Shown here one piece after another: positions 1-7,820 of a stretch of DNA of 33,750 nucleotides. Source of the DNA: a virus; IMG/VR virus record IMGVR_UViG_3300020021_000032, positions 1 through 33,750 of that record; one strand, written 5' to 3'. Position 1 is the stretch's first letter. Each line of letters starts with the position of its first letter. The notes under the pieces were generated by a model that had not been told where the DNA came from, did not search any database, and saw only the letters and a list, made by a program, of their open reading frames with translations. The translations under genes and the position numbers were made by a program.

Positions 1-981
1 GTCGGTCAGCGCCATATTGTCCTTCAGATTGTCCAGCAGAGCGGAGAACTGCCCTTCAGCGCCGCCCGGCGAGCCGTGCATGGCAGCCCAGCGAATGATC
101 GCGCTGCCACTCATCTTAGGGATAAGCGCGAGTGCTTGGTCAATCGTGTCCGGCACCGCAGATGTGCGCGAGCGCGTCGTGGAGATCGCCTCCACCATCT
201 GCGCGCGCTTCTGCACAGGTGTGACGCCGTTGGCGTCTGGCTTCATAGACGCAGCTGAGCTGCCAGCGATAGCCGCCGACAGCTTCTCAATGGTCCCCTT
301 GGGGTCCTGCACGAACATATCGCGCAGCGGCTGGATGTGGTTCTGGTCCACACCCTCCATGCGCGCGATCTGCGGCGCCATTTGGTCGAACGCGGCGCCT
401 ACATCGCCGCCATTGTCCGCTGTGTCGCTGAGCGAGGAGAGCATACCATAGGCCGCGGCGCGGTCGCGCTCACCGATAACGCCAGCCGTACCGACGCGCG
501 TAGACTCAGCCTGCGCTCCGAGCGCGCCTGCTGACGCTTGCTGCTGCGCGATGCGCGCCTTGGCCTCCGGCCCGACGTACTTAGTCTCCTCCGCTGTCTT
601 GGCGGTCGTGGCGCCGGCTTCCTCTGCTTGCGCACCAGTAAGTCCGGTCCTAGCCTGTGTCTCCTCCAGCGACGCTTGCGCCTGCGGCCCGACATAAGGC
701 AGCTTCGCCTCTTCGCCTTGCGCCTGCGCCGTCGTATGGCGCGTCTCAGCGCCCAGATAATTGGTCTGCGCACCGGTCTGCGCTAGGTTCGCTGCGGCCT
801 GTGGGCCTTTGTATGGCAGCTGCGCCTCTTCGCCCGCAGCTTGCACTGTTTTGCCCCACGCCTCTGGGTCATTAGCGGCGGGACCGTAGGTGGAGGCGAG
901 CGCGTTGTAGGCCATGGCCTTGCGCTCAGCATCCTTGAGCGCGCCAGCGGATGCGATGCCTTGGGCGGTTTCGTCGGCCAT
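1..981 (-). CDS. Internal virion (ejection-type) protein, N-terminal part, runs off the left edge
   Basis: An ATG at 981 opens a frame with no stop for 327 codons down to base 1, so the gene continues outside the window. It begins MADETAQGIASAG and is rich in Ala, Gln, Glu and Thr. Residues about 48-150 hold an imperfect repeat of roughly 40 residues built around LPYxGPQAxA (near 56, 95 and a diverged copy YVGPEAKA near 135), likely helical. It starts one base after the stop of the upstream gene, so it is probably translationally coupled. Its place after a glycine-rich ejection-type protein and a gp14-like protein matches the internal protein block of P22-like phages. The function is inferred from position and composition; I recognise no catalytic domain. 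Confidence 0.72.
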   Translation of the reverse strand, partial: MADETAQGIASAGALKDAERKAMAYNALASTYGPAANDPEAWGKTVQAAGEEAQLPYKGPQAAANLAQTGAQTNYLGAETRHTTAQAQGEEAKLPYVGPQAQASLEETQARTGLTGAQAEEAGATTAKTAEETKYVGPEAKARIAQQQASAGALGAQAESTRVGTAGVIGERDRAAAYGMLSSLSDTADNGGDVGAAFDQMAPQIARMEGVDQNHIQPLRDMFVQDPKGTIEKLSAAIAGSSAASMKPDANGVTPVQKRAQMVEAISTTRSRTSAVPDTIDQALALIPKMSGSAIIRWAAMHGSPGGAEGQFSALLDNLKDNMALTD

Positions 982-982
982 C

Positions 983-1543
983 TTAGATGTTCCCGAACCA
1001 GTTGGTGAGCTGTGGGTTATTAGCGAACATGCCGCCGACTTGTCCAGCAGCTGACGTGATGCCGGACTGCGCCGCGCCGCCCGCAGCAGTGCCGCCTTGC
1101 GTACCTGCTTGACCGATCTGGCCGCCAGCCTGGAGGCCCTGCTGTGCCACGCCGCCAAGCTGACCGAGGTAGTTGTTGAACGATTGCCCGGCTAGGCCCT
1201 GACCGTACTGTGTCAGCGCCTTCGCAGTGCTGCCAGAGTTAAGGATGCCCTTAGCTGCGGCGCTGCCAGCGACCGCCTGCTGGCCTTGCTGCATCTGGAA
1301 ATTGTAGCCTGTAGAGCCGAGATAGTTCTGAAACGCGCCAGCGGCCTGCTGCTGCGCCTGGGGCGTGCCGCCGCCAAGGAGCGCAGACTCCTGCCCAATC
1401 GCCTGCGCTCCGGCAGGGAGGTAAGTCTTGCCAATGGGGCTGTTTGACAGGTAATTGAAGCCGGTCAGATCAGCTTTTTGCGCCTGAGCGCCACCGACTA
1501 GTGAACCGACACCGCCGATGATGCCGCCGAGAATTGCACCCAT
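983..1543 (-). CDS. Glycine-rich DNA transfer / internal virion protein
   Basis: 186 residues. The N-terminus (MGAILGGIIGGVGSLVGG) is a glycine-zipper-like hydrophobic stretch able to insert into membrane. The central part (FQNYLGSTGY, then AAKGILNSGSTAKAL and YGQGLAGQSFNNYL) is a pattern I recall from phage proteins annotated as DNA transfer or ejection proteins. The C-terminal half is Gly/Gln/Ala-rich. A GGAG ribosome-binding site lies 8 bases before the ATG and inside the end of the upstream gene, with which it overlaps by 46 bases. The likely role is release with the DNA and forming part of the channel across the host envelope. The family assignment is from memory of the motif, not a search. 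Confidence 0.75.
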   Translation of the reverse strand: MGAILGGIIGGVGSLVGGAQAQKADLTGFNYLSNSPIGKTYLPAGAQAIGQESALLGGGTPQAQQQAAGAFQNYLGSTGYNFQMQQGQQAVAGSAAAKGILNSGSTAKALTQYGQGLAGQSFNNYLGQLGGVAQQGLQAGGQIGQAGTQGGTAAGGAAQSGITSAAGQVGGMFANNPQLTNWFGNI

Positions 1544-1956
1544 TGTTCGCGCTCCAGCACGTATTTTATGCAGAGCCGGCCGAAAATGTCTGTCTGTTCT
1601 CCGACAGGCCGGGCACCGAGAGCGCGATTCATCGCGCGAGCTGCACGATTATCACGAGGAGTCAAACCACTAATAGCTGTAGCACCTTGCTTTGTAAACA
1701 TCAATTCCAGGCAGAAGCGCGTGAAATAGAGCGCATCCCGGCCGCGGATGTCGTTGGTGAGGAGATAGTGCATCTCGTAGACGGTGGAGTTGGCGGTGCT
1801 GGGCGCGAAGATCACGCAACCGCCCTCATCGCCCATGATGTAGTTGCCGGGTTTGGTGCAGAATGCTGTCAGATCAATATTGGCATAGCCCGGAGCTACG
1901 TGGCGCAGCACCTCAGGCTGATTAGCAACGTAATTGAGAAGAGCTATAAGATTCAT
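1498..1956 (-). CDS. GNAT-fold-like phage protein (P22 gp14-like head/internal protein)
   Basis: 152 residues. The segment from about 40 to 140 (GDEGGCVIFAP, YEMHYLLTNDIRGRDAL, FTRFCLELMFTK, ISGLTPRDNRAARAMNRALG) has the strand-helix pattern and the asparagine-rich loop before a final helix typical of GNAT-like phage proteins, including the DUF2824 group of P22 gp14. The full acetyl-CoA loop is not obvious, so enzymatic activity is doubtful. It overlaps the preceding gene by ATGA and the following one by 46 bases, which indicates coupled translation in the internal-protein block. An alternative reading is an acetyltransferase modifying a virion or host protein. Confidence 0.7.
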   Translation of the reverse strand: MNLIALLNYVANQPEVLRHVAPGYANIDLTAFCTKPGNYIMGDEGGCVIFAPSTANSTVYEMHYLLTNDIRGRDALYFTRFCLELMFTKQGATAISGLTPRDNRAARAMNRALGARPVGEQTDIFGRLCIKYVLEREQWVQFSAASSAVSVH

Positions 1957-2276
1957 TCAGGTTTTGAAGCTATTATTTGCGAGTGCAATTGGTCGTTTTG
2001 GGTTTGTAAGGCGTCAAGCTGAGCTTGTAAGGTGGTGGTCTGGGCCTGACTCGCAGTCAATTGGTCCATAATAGCCGTATTAATCGCTGCAAGGATCACC
2101 GGCAAGGGAAACCCGGCCGTCGCCGCCTGCGCTGGCGACATGGGGTCCGATATAGCAACAGCCTTGCCGCCGAAACCGTTGTCGGTTTCGTTTCCTAAAA
2201 TCACATGCCATGCCTCAGTGGCCCCTGAACTTGGGGCCTTCCCGCGATAGAGAAATTCTTCTATATAGATTGCCAT
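1953..2276 (-). CDS. Small tail-region protein with C-terminal coiled coil
   Basis: 107 residues from the chosen ATG at 2276 (MAIYIEEFLYRGKAP). This start has a GGAG six bases upstream; a longer open frame begins at 2327 but has no such site. The first part looks beta-rich. Residues about 75-102 (LTASQAQTTTLQAQLDALQ and onward) form a heptad-like coiled coil expected to oligomerise. It follows a tail fibre gene by one base and overlaps the next gene by ATGA. The product may be a fibre accessory, chaperone or trimerisation protein; I do not recognise a named family. Confidence 0.68.
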   Translation of the reverse strand: MAIYIEEFLYRGKAPSSGATEAWHVILGNETDNGFGGKAVAISDPMSPAQAATAGFPLPVILAAINTAIMDQLTASQAQTTTLQAQLDALQTQNDQLHSQIIASKPE

Positions 2277-2277
2277 T

Positions 2278-3144
2278 TTACGCTCCGACCCAATTAGTTC
2301 CGTTATAGAATACAGGCGCAACAACACTGCCGCCGCCCACGATTGTGGTAAGGAATGCTGGAGTTAAGGCGTCGGTAACAAACGCTTCATCGCCTTGAAT
2401 ACCGGAAGGGAGCGTGGCAACAGTGTAACCCTTAAGTCTTATCGTTGCTGACGATATGAGATGGGCCGCTGTAAGATCAGCGTCTGCGCTATCGTCGGCA
2501 AGTCTAATGCCTAGTGAGGTAGTAGAACGCTTAATGGCTGGAAATGACGATGTCGTCCCGCCGAATTGCAGGCGCGAAAAGTCGGTGTCGCCATTATTCC
2601 GAAGGCGCATTACGCCATCGGCAGACCAGACAAACCCGCCACGGGATGCAGTACCGAGAAAACCGGTATTATTCATGGTGACATTGGTTCCACCCTGAAC
2701 TGCGCCGGTCATATTCAGTTGAGTACACGCGGCCGTGCCCAATGTTGGAGCCACAAAAATAGGGCTCGTAGTGCCAGCGATACCTCCGGAACCAGATGAC
2801 GTGCCGCCTAATAGGGTAGCAACGCCCGTACCTAATCCAGATATGCCAGTCGAGACAGGCAGACCTGTAGCGTTCGTCAGCGTGGCTGCGGAAGGCACGC
2901 CTAAATTTGGTGTCGTCAGAACGGAATTTGTGCCGAAAACTAAGGCACCACTACCTGTCTCATCAGAGATTACGCTAGCTAATTCCGCCGAACTCGTAGC
3001 CGCGAACGCGCTAAGCTTCTGGAGCTTAGCGAGATTTACGATAGTCGAGCCCTGGACAAATTTGCTGCCTGTGACAGGGAACTTTTCAGTTCCGACCATT
3101 ACGGACAATTCGCCACTAGGAGCCGCACCAATCTTAGCTGCCAT
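2278..3144 (-). CDS. Tail fibre / receptor-binding-type protein
   Basis: 288 residues of low-complexity beta-type sequence. The stretch SAELASVISDETGSGALVFG and the following TTPNLGVPSAATLTNATGLP with GISGLGTGVATLL is a repeat pattern I know from many phage tail fibres and host-specificity proteins. The C-terminus (GDEAFVTDALTP, then APVFYNGTNWVGA) is the usual closing module of such fibres. No good ribosome-binding site precedes the ATG, but a 40-codon ORF stops two bases upstream, so coupled initiation is likely. The product probably sits at the distal tail and contacts the host surface. Confidence 0.82.
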   Translation of the reverse strand: MAAKIGAAPSGELSVMVGTEKFPVTGSKFVQGSTIVNLAKLQKLSAFAATSSAELASVISDETGSGALVFGTNSVLTTPNLGVPSAATLTNATGLPVSTGISGLGTGVATLLGGTSSGSGGIAGTTSPIFVAPTLGTAACTQLNMTGAVQGGTNVTMNNTGFLGTASRGGFVWSADGVMRLRNNGDTDFSRLQFGGTTSSFPAIKRSTTSLGIRLADDSADADLTAAHLISSATIRLKGYTVATLPSGIQGDEAFVTDALTPAFLTTIVGGGSVVAPVFYNGTNWVGA

Positions 3145-3146
3145 GA

Positions 3147-3269
3147 CTAGCTATCACATAGAATTTGTGAGCCGTCATCCCAGAGAATGTCGCTGCCGTC
3201 ATCCCAGAGAATCACATCGTCTGCACTGCCAACTAGGTTTTGCCATACCGCTAACGCGAGTATAAGCAT
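3147..3269 (-). CDS. 40-residue ORF with tandem LWDDGS repeats
   Basis: The frame from the ATG at 3269 to a TAG encodes 40 residues: a hydrophobic start MLILALAVWQNLVG, then three copies of a short repeat (DVILWDDGS, DILWDDGS, QILCDS). Two copies are identical at the DNA level over 18 bases. An AGGAGG lies 11 bases upstream, inside the end of the preceding gene, and the stop is two bases before the tail fibre start, so it fits the operon tightly. I recognise no family. The acidic WDD repeat suggests a small metal-binding or virion decoration peptide, but that is speculation. It could also be untranslated spacer. Confidence 0.5.
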   Translation of the reverse strand: MLILALAVWQNLVGSADDVILWDDGSDILWDDGSQILCDS

Positions 3270-3274
3270 GACAC

Positions 3275-3523
3275 TTATGCCCTCCTGTAATAGAGCGCTT
3301 TGATCCCCGTGGCGCCGCTGCTGGCGCCTACCTTAGTCGCTGCGAAGGGGTGGCAGATACCGGCCGCGACGTTGGAGAAAGTCTCCGTGTTGCCGTTAAC
3401 AGAGGTTAAAATCAGAGAGCCGGTCACATCGACGTAGATGCCGTTAGTCAGGGGAATGGGCACAGAGTCGCTAGGCGTCACCGCTTTCCAGTCATAGACC
3501 GCGCCGTCAACGTAGTTTGCCAC
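3275..3523 (-). CDS. Small beta-rich virion protein (tail spike/decoration type)
   Basis: 82 residues beginning at a GTG with AGAGG seven bases upstream. The pattern WKAVTPSDSVPIPLTNGIYV, then GSLILTSVNGNTETFSNVAAG and HPFAATKV followed by a short tail with LYYRR resembles a family of about 80-residue phage proteins found beside tail fibre genes and often annotated as spike or hypothetical virion protein. It lies between two fibre genes in the tail block. The exact function is unknown to me. Confidence 0.72.
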   Translation of the reverse strand: MANYVDGAVYDWKAVTPSDSVPIPLTNGIYVDVTGSLILTSVNGNTETFSNVAAGICHPFAATKVGASSGATGIKALYYRRA

Positions 3524-3586
3524 GAGTGCACCTCTGACTTAAGCATCGGACCATATCAGCCTTGATAGGGCGGCGTCAAGCTGCGG

Positions 3587-4525
3587 TCAAAGGCCTAGCA
3601 AAATGCGTATTGTCGTACTCGCCCCGTAGACCGGAGTAGGAAAAGGACTTGGAAGATTGCCCGCGCTATACGTCCAAGCTCCCGATAAATCAATCGCAAA
3701 TGCATTGGGGTCAGTGACACCCAGAAAGTTACCGGCTTCTGTGCCCACCACTACTTGGCACGCGACGCTAGCAGAACTAAATGCCACTGCGAGCCAGTAC
3801 CAGCCAACCGCTAGGGTAATAGTCTGCCCGGTTAGAGTATTGGCCACGAATGAGCTAGTGGTGACTACAGTTGAACCAAAGTCATGAAACAGAGTACCCG
3901 GTATGCCGTTGTTATTATTGTATATTCCTAGTTCAAAATTGCCCGCTCCACCTGATGTGCACCGAAAACCTATCTTTGTAAATGTTGTCGCGACCGCACA
4001 ATAAAATGGTGCGGCATACAAAATGTTGGCCGCCGTTGTTCTAGTGCCTCCAGATGAGGCATATGGGGTCCCATAAAATCGTCCCGCCTGATAACCTGGA
4101 TAGTATGGCGCTCCGCCGGGGGCAAATCCGCTAGGTGTAGTATAAGCTCCTGTTCCATCTAAGAATTTAGAAGCATCATTTGGCGCCTTGGGGGCGAAAC
4201 CGTGGCGCGCTGTCGTCACATTAAAAGTTGTCACGTCAGAAAGGTCTAGTTTACCTTCTTGGATTTTATTAGCCCCAACTGTTAGAGCCCCGCTGGCGAC
4301 AATCGTCGCGTCGCCGCTCATCGCCACGTCGGTAGCGACGTTAGAGCCGTTGCCGACGAAAATATGGTTATTCGTGAGCGCTGGCGTAGCGCTGATCGCG
4401 ACATTGGCCGCGAACGTTAGGCGGCCCTGCTGGTCCACCGTGAACTGGCCGACGTGCGTAGAATCGCCGTAGGTCGCAGGCGCAACCGCTGTGTTAGCCA
4501 GCGTGATCATGGGATTGCCCGCCAC
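3587..4525 (-). CDS. Tail fibre protein, main (C-terminal) part
   Basis: 312 residues if begun at a GTG at 4525, which has no ribosome-binding site. It opens with GNPMITLANTAVAPATYGD and HVGQFTVDQQGRLTFAANV, a common fibre repeat in which VDQQGRLT recurs across phages. The C-terminal half (LGIYNNNNGIPGTLF, VGWYWLAVAF) resembles a carbohydrate-binding-like beta sandwich seen in fibres. In the same frame upstream of the GTG the sequence reads AITVTNGSG, a natural N-terminal continuation, so this is most likely the downstream part of a frameshifted fibre whose first part is the 61-residue ORF at 4540-4725. The fibre assignment is firm; the start is not. Confidence 0.8.
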   Translation of the reverse strand: MAGNPMITLANTAVAPATYGDSTHVGQFTVDQQGRLTFAANVAISATPALTNNHIFVGNGSNVATDVAMSGDATIVASGALTVGANKIQEGKLDLSDVTTFNVTTARHGFAPKAPNDASKFLDGTGAYTTPSGFAPGGAPYYPGYQAGRFYGTPYASSGGTRTTAANILYAAPFYCAVATTFTKIGFRCTSGGAGNFELGIYNNNNGIPGTLFHDFGSTVVTTSSFVANTLTGQTITLAVGWYWLAVAFSSASVACQVVVGTEAGNFLGVTDPNAFAIDLSGAWTYSAGNLPSPFPTPVYGASTTIRILLGL

Positions 4526-4539
4526 GCCGCTGCCGTTGG

Positions 4540-4725
4540 TTACGGTGATCGCACCACCCAGGTAGAGGCGCTGGTCTGTACGAAGATGCCGGTGCCCGTG
4601 GCGAAGGGAATGGCGCTATTTATCGCCTTCTGGTTGTTCCACTTGACCAAAAACTCAGGTGTCGGCAGACCAGACTTGTCTACGATCTGGACATTCCACT
4701 GTAACGGGTTGGTAACGCCGACCAC
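4540..4725 (-). CDS. Tail fibre protein, N-terminal part (frame-shifted from the 3587-4525 gene)
   Basis: 61 residues from a GTG start directly after the hub gene. NPLQWNVQIVDKSGLPTPEF, then LVKWNNQKAIN is a frequent N-terminus of podovirus fibre proteins that attach to the tail. The end GTGIFVQTSASTWVVR normally leads into ITVTNG and GVAGNP in related fibres. Here it stops after VVRSP, while ITVTNGSGVAGNP lies in the neighbouring frame. A one-base change near the CGATCACC at about 4545-4552 would fuse the two into one protein of about 370 residues. It may be a natural break, a ribosomal shift or a sequence error. Confidence 0.7.
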   Translation of the reverse strand: MVGVTNPLQWNVQIVDKSGLPTPEFLVKWNNQKAINSAIPFATGTGIFVQTSASTWVVRSP

Positions 4726-4727
4726 GG

Positions 4728-6539
4728 CTAGCCGCCCTGCTGTCCAGAGGAGTCATCATCAAAGTCAGGCGTGAAACAATCCATCCCGTCAATTCTTACC
4801 ATCCCACCGCTATCGCTCACCTCGAATATGCGCCCTGGCAGCGCGAACGCGCCCAGCGAGCGCCACGCCACCTCTGTCACCACGCCCGCCGTCAGCGGCA
4901 CGCTGTAATAGGCGTTCCATGTCACGCCGTTGTCGTCGCTCCAGCGTAGCAGCATCGCAGAGCTAGTTGGGTTGCCGATCTTGTTAGAGGAACCAGTGAG
5001 CACCACGCTCTCAACGGAATTATAATTGCGCGAGCGCGTTTGCAGCGCGCCGGTGACGATATGCGCGATGTCCGCAGCGCCGTCATGGTCTTGCAGCGCA
5101 GAAGGCACCAGCTCCCACATGTCCGTCGTAGTGAGATCACCGCCCACGATGCGAATGCTGTTCCACTGCGTACCTGCCTGCACGTCCCATTGGCCGCTGC
5201 CCACAGTCTGGAACTGCGACCACTGCTTGGTCGTCAGATCGTAGACCCAGGTCCCCTCGGTCGAGAGGTCCAGCACGTAGAACGTGTGACCGTCCTGTGT
5301 GTAGGTCCACGCGCGCTTGCGGCTGAGCGTGAGGCCACCGCGATTGCCACCGTCACCGCCACCTCCGCCGCCTGCCGTAGCGAACCAGAGGCGCATCCAC
5401 GCCGTTAGGTTGTGATTGCCCCCAACACCCATGACGCTACCTACATAGTCTGGCGGCGACGCTCCCGCGGTGAAATGCCCGTAGAAAATGACGCTGTTCG
5501 TGGTGTCGTCTGATAATTGCACAGTGAGGCTGGTGCTGGATAGCCCTGTTACCGTCTCCGTCGTCTGCGAGCCATCAGCAGTGTTTATATGCCGCGCCAG
5601 CGAGGCGCCGTCCAGATAATGATATTTGCCGTTAACGCGGCTGAAGGTGAAGCTGTGCGGATACGGCGTCAGCAGCGTAATAGCGCGCGTCCACATGACC
5701 GCCGCAGTGGTCGCGTTGAGCTTCACGATGTATTGCTGATTGGAAACCGCGTCAGTGGTCTGTACACCGATCAGCAGATTACCGTCGCTCGCGTCGTAGG
5801 CGATACCGGCGACGCGGAAAAAGTGAGTCCACGTCGCGTCTATATTCGCAGGCGTGATACTGCCGATCTTGACAAGCGCGCCAGTCGTGAGGCGGTACAG
5901 AGACATAGAGCCGGTCGACGTGGTGGTGCCGTTGCGCCATGGTAGGCCAAGCAGGTATGCCTCATTAGCACCGCCCGGCCCGACAAGGACAGCGAAGATA
6001 GCCGGCGCTGTGTCCAGCACGCCGCAGTTCGTGTTAGCCGTGGGGCCAAACGACTCCGAAATTTCGTCAATCTCCTGCGTGCTAAGCTGCGTCGCGCACA
6101 CCAGTAGGTTAGAGCTAGGGCTGGAGACCATCTTGTCCATGGCGAGGATACGGCTGGACGTGCTAGGGGCTAGGCTTCCACTAGCCGCGCCAAATGTGCC
6201 TGTGAGCACCAAGTCTGAGGCGCGCACCTGCGCCACCTCCACGGAGTTTGAGAAATGTGAGATGAAATGGAGTTTGGTGCCGTCCGGCGTCACGCACGCC
6301 GCGCCGGGCGCTGAGCTAATACTGAACACACCAATGGAGGTGCTGGAACGCTGGAGCGTCTCATCTCCGCCGTCAATGTCGAATTGTCTCAGGCCTGGGT
6401 TAGCCCCCGCCGCCTGCAAGAAGAATACTTGGCCGCCAAGCCACACCGGCATACCTGTGGCGCTCGACACGCCTACAACGTCAGCATCCGCGCCGACGTA
6501 GGCCATCAATGTATTATTTACATAAGTTTTCGTGGTCAT
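4728..6539 (-). CDS. Tail hub protein, second part (P22 gp10-like C-terminus with large extra N-terminal domain)
   Basis: 603 residues. Residues 399-603 (RAWTYTQDGHTFYVLDL, TWVYDLTTKQWSQF, MLLRWSDDNGVTW, WRSLGAFALPGRIFEV) follow the order and motifs of the C-terminal half of packaged-DNA stabilisation proteins of the P22 gp10 type. Residues 1 to about 380 are a separate beta-rich domain with repeated strands resembling a propeller (GTKLHFISHF, DGNLLIGVQT, NGKYHYLDGA), joined by a glycine run near 385-400. The start overlaps the stop of the 6536-7810 gene by ATGA. That gene carries what looks like the N-terminal half of the same protein, so the two products probably assemble together at the tail hub. 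Confidence 0.78.
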   Translation of the reverse strand: MTTKTYVNNTLMAYVGADADVVGVSSATGMPVWLGGQVFFLQAAGANPGLRQFDIDGGDETLQRSSTSIGVFSISSAPGAACVTPDGTKLHFISHFSNSVEVAQVRASDLVLTGTFGAASGSLAPSTSSRILAMDKMVSSPSSNLLVCATQLSTQEIDEISESFGPTANTNCGVLDTAPAIFAVLVGPGGANEAYLLGLPWRNGTTTSTGSMSLYRLTTGALVKIGSITPANIDATWTHFFRVAGIAYDASDGNLLIGVQTTDAVSNQQYIVKLNATTAAVMWTRAITLLTPYPHSFTFSRVNGKYHYLDGASLARHINTADGSQTTETVTGLSSTSLTVQLSDDTTNSVIFYGHFTAGASPPDYVGSVMGVGGNHNLTAWMRLWFATAGGGGGGDGGNRGGLTLSRKRAWTYTQDGHTFYVLDLSTEGTWVYDLTTKQWSQFQTVGSGQWDVQAGTQWNSIRIVGGDLTTTDMWELVPSALQDHDGAADIAHIVTGALQTRSRNYNSVESVVLTGSSNKIGNPTSSAMLLRWSDDNGVTWNAYYSVPLTAGVVTEVAWRSLGAFALPGRIFEVSDSGGMVRIDGMDCFTPDFDDDSSGQQGG

Positions 6540-7810
6540 GCGAGACCTGCCTCACGCCGAAGCTGAGTTCTAACTCTTTCCTCGATTCCATGATCGGAAA
6601 TTCTGTGCACGCCCCACTCAGCAGTCGTACCAGCGGCGTAGCCCACCTGATAGACCACGCCGTCGTTACCAACAAGGATAACCCCGTCCTTGACCTTAAC
6701 AAGGGTGCCGTTAACCGTACCGCGAGCGTATACGCGCCCCTCAACGGGCGCGAAAGGAGCGCTGAAATTTCCGGTGGCGTACCAGTTCTCCGTGGACTCG
6801 CCGCCAGATAGCATCGTCTGATCGCCAACGGTGAGCATGTCTTCGATGTTATCGGGGTTGGACTCCTTCTCCGCGAAATTCAGCGGATCAATGACCACCT
6901 CACCCGGATTTATCCAGTAGAATTTCTGCGACTTGCCAATAGACACCAACACGTAGCCGCTGAGCGTAGCCAGGGCTTTAGGCTCCTCACCAGCTGGCAC
7001 CGGCACCTGCACGAGTGCGTGGACATTGCCGCCGGTGAGCGTGGCGCTGCCCCAGGCGAGGCTCGCGCCGCTGAAGACCGTGGTGGCGATGGCATTTCCG
7101 TCAGCATAGGGGCTGGTGGAGGTGATGTAGAGGTGTGTGGCGTCGGACGTGGCCGTGTAGTCGAGATTGGGACCATTGAGCGCCGTGCTGAAATCGGTGC
7201 CTGGGATGCCGAAGAACACGATCAGGTTGGCCATGTTGGTGAGCGCGTCCGCGCCGCCGGTGCCGACTTGAGCGAGCCATGGGTGTGCGCTGGTGCCATC
7301 CTGCGTCCCGGACGCTGGCGTGGCGCTCCAACTGTAATAAGCTGTGCCGATCTGGATCACTTGGTTGGTGATCGCGCCTGATTTAGTCAGCGTGCCGGTG
7401 GCGTGCGTGCCGCCACCGTAATACTGAAGCTGGAGACCATCAGAGATGAACAGGTATTCATAGCCGATACCTTTCATCCACGTCACATACGGGAACCCAG
7501 GATCGCCGGAATTTGGCACGTAGAGCGTACCAACGATCTGCGTCTTGGTGCCGTTCTGCGTGTAGCGCCAGAAATTAGGCCCCGCAGCGATGAAGAGATC
7601 GGAGTTCATGAAGCCAATGACGGTGTAGTAACCACGGCCTGGACCACCAGCGAACTGCGCCACGCTGTTGGTGCCCGGACGACCAATGAGAGAGATGTGC
7701 TCTCTCAAGTTTTGCGGCTCCTTCTCAAGATACCTGTTGACGAGCTTTATCTCAGGCGCATTTGTGAAATTGCGTCTATAGGAATTTGTTCCTAATGGTA
7801 CTGTAACCAT
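6536..7810 (-). CDS. Tail hub protein, first part (P22 gp10-like packaged DNA stabilisation protein)
   Basis: 424 residues. The N-terminus (NRYLEKEPQNLREHISLIGRPG), the middle (FYWINPGEVVIDPLNFAEKE) and the end (TMLSGGESTENWYATG, FAPVEGRVYARG, KDGVILVGNDGVVYQVG, HRISDHGIEERV) match the layout of P22 gp10-type proteins, which plug the portal after packaging and form the tail hub. Family members normally continue with a GHTFYVL-type segment; here that is found only in the next gene. The upstream neighbour is a gp4-like factor, as in P22. There is no strong Shine-Dalgarno, only a GAG about 11 bases before the ATG. Confidence 0.82.
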   Translation of the reverse strand: MVTVPLGTNSYRRNFTNAPEIKLVNRYLEKEPQNLREHISLIGRPGTNSVAQFAGGPGRGYYTVIGFMNSDLFIAAGPNFWRYTQNGTKTQIVGTLYVPNSGDPGFPYVTWMKGIGYEYLFISDGLQLQYYGGGTHATGTLTKSGAITNQVIQIGTAYYSWSATPASGTQDGTSAHPWLAQVGTGGADALTNMANLIVFFGIPGTDFSTALNGPNLDYTATSDATHLYITSTSPYADGNAIATTVFSGASLAWGSATLTGGNVHALVQVPVPAGEEPKALATLSGYVLVSIGKSQKFYWINPGEVVIDPLNFAEKESNPDNIEDMLTVGDQTMLSGGESTENWYATGNFSAPFAPVEGRVYARGTVNGTLVKVKDGVILVGNDGVVYQVGYAAGTTAEWGVHRISDHGIEERVRTQLRREAGLA

Positions 7811-7820
7811 TTGATTTTAC

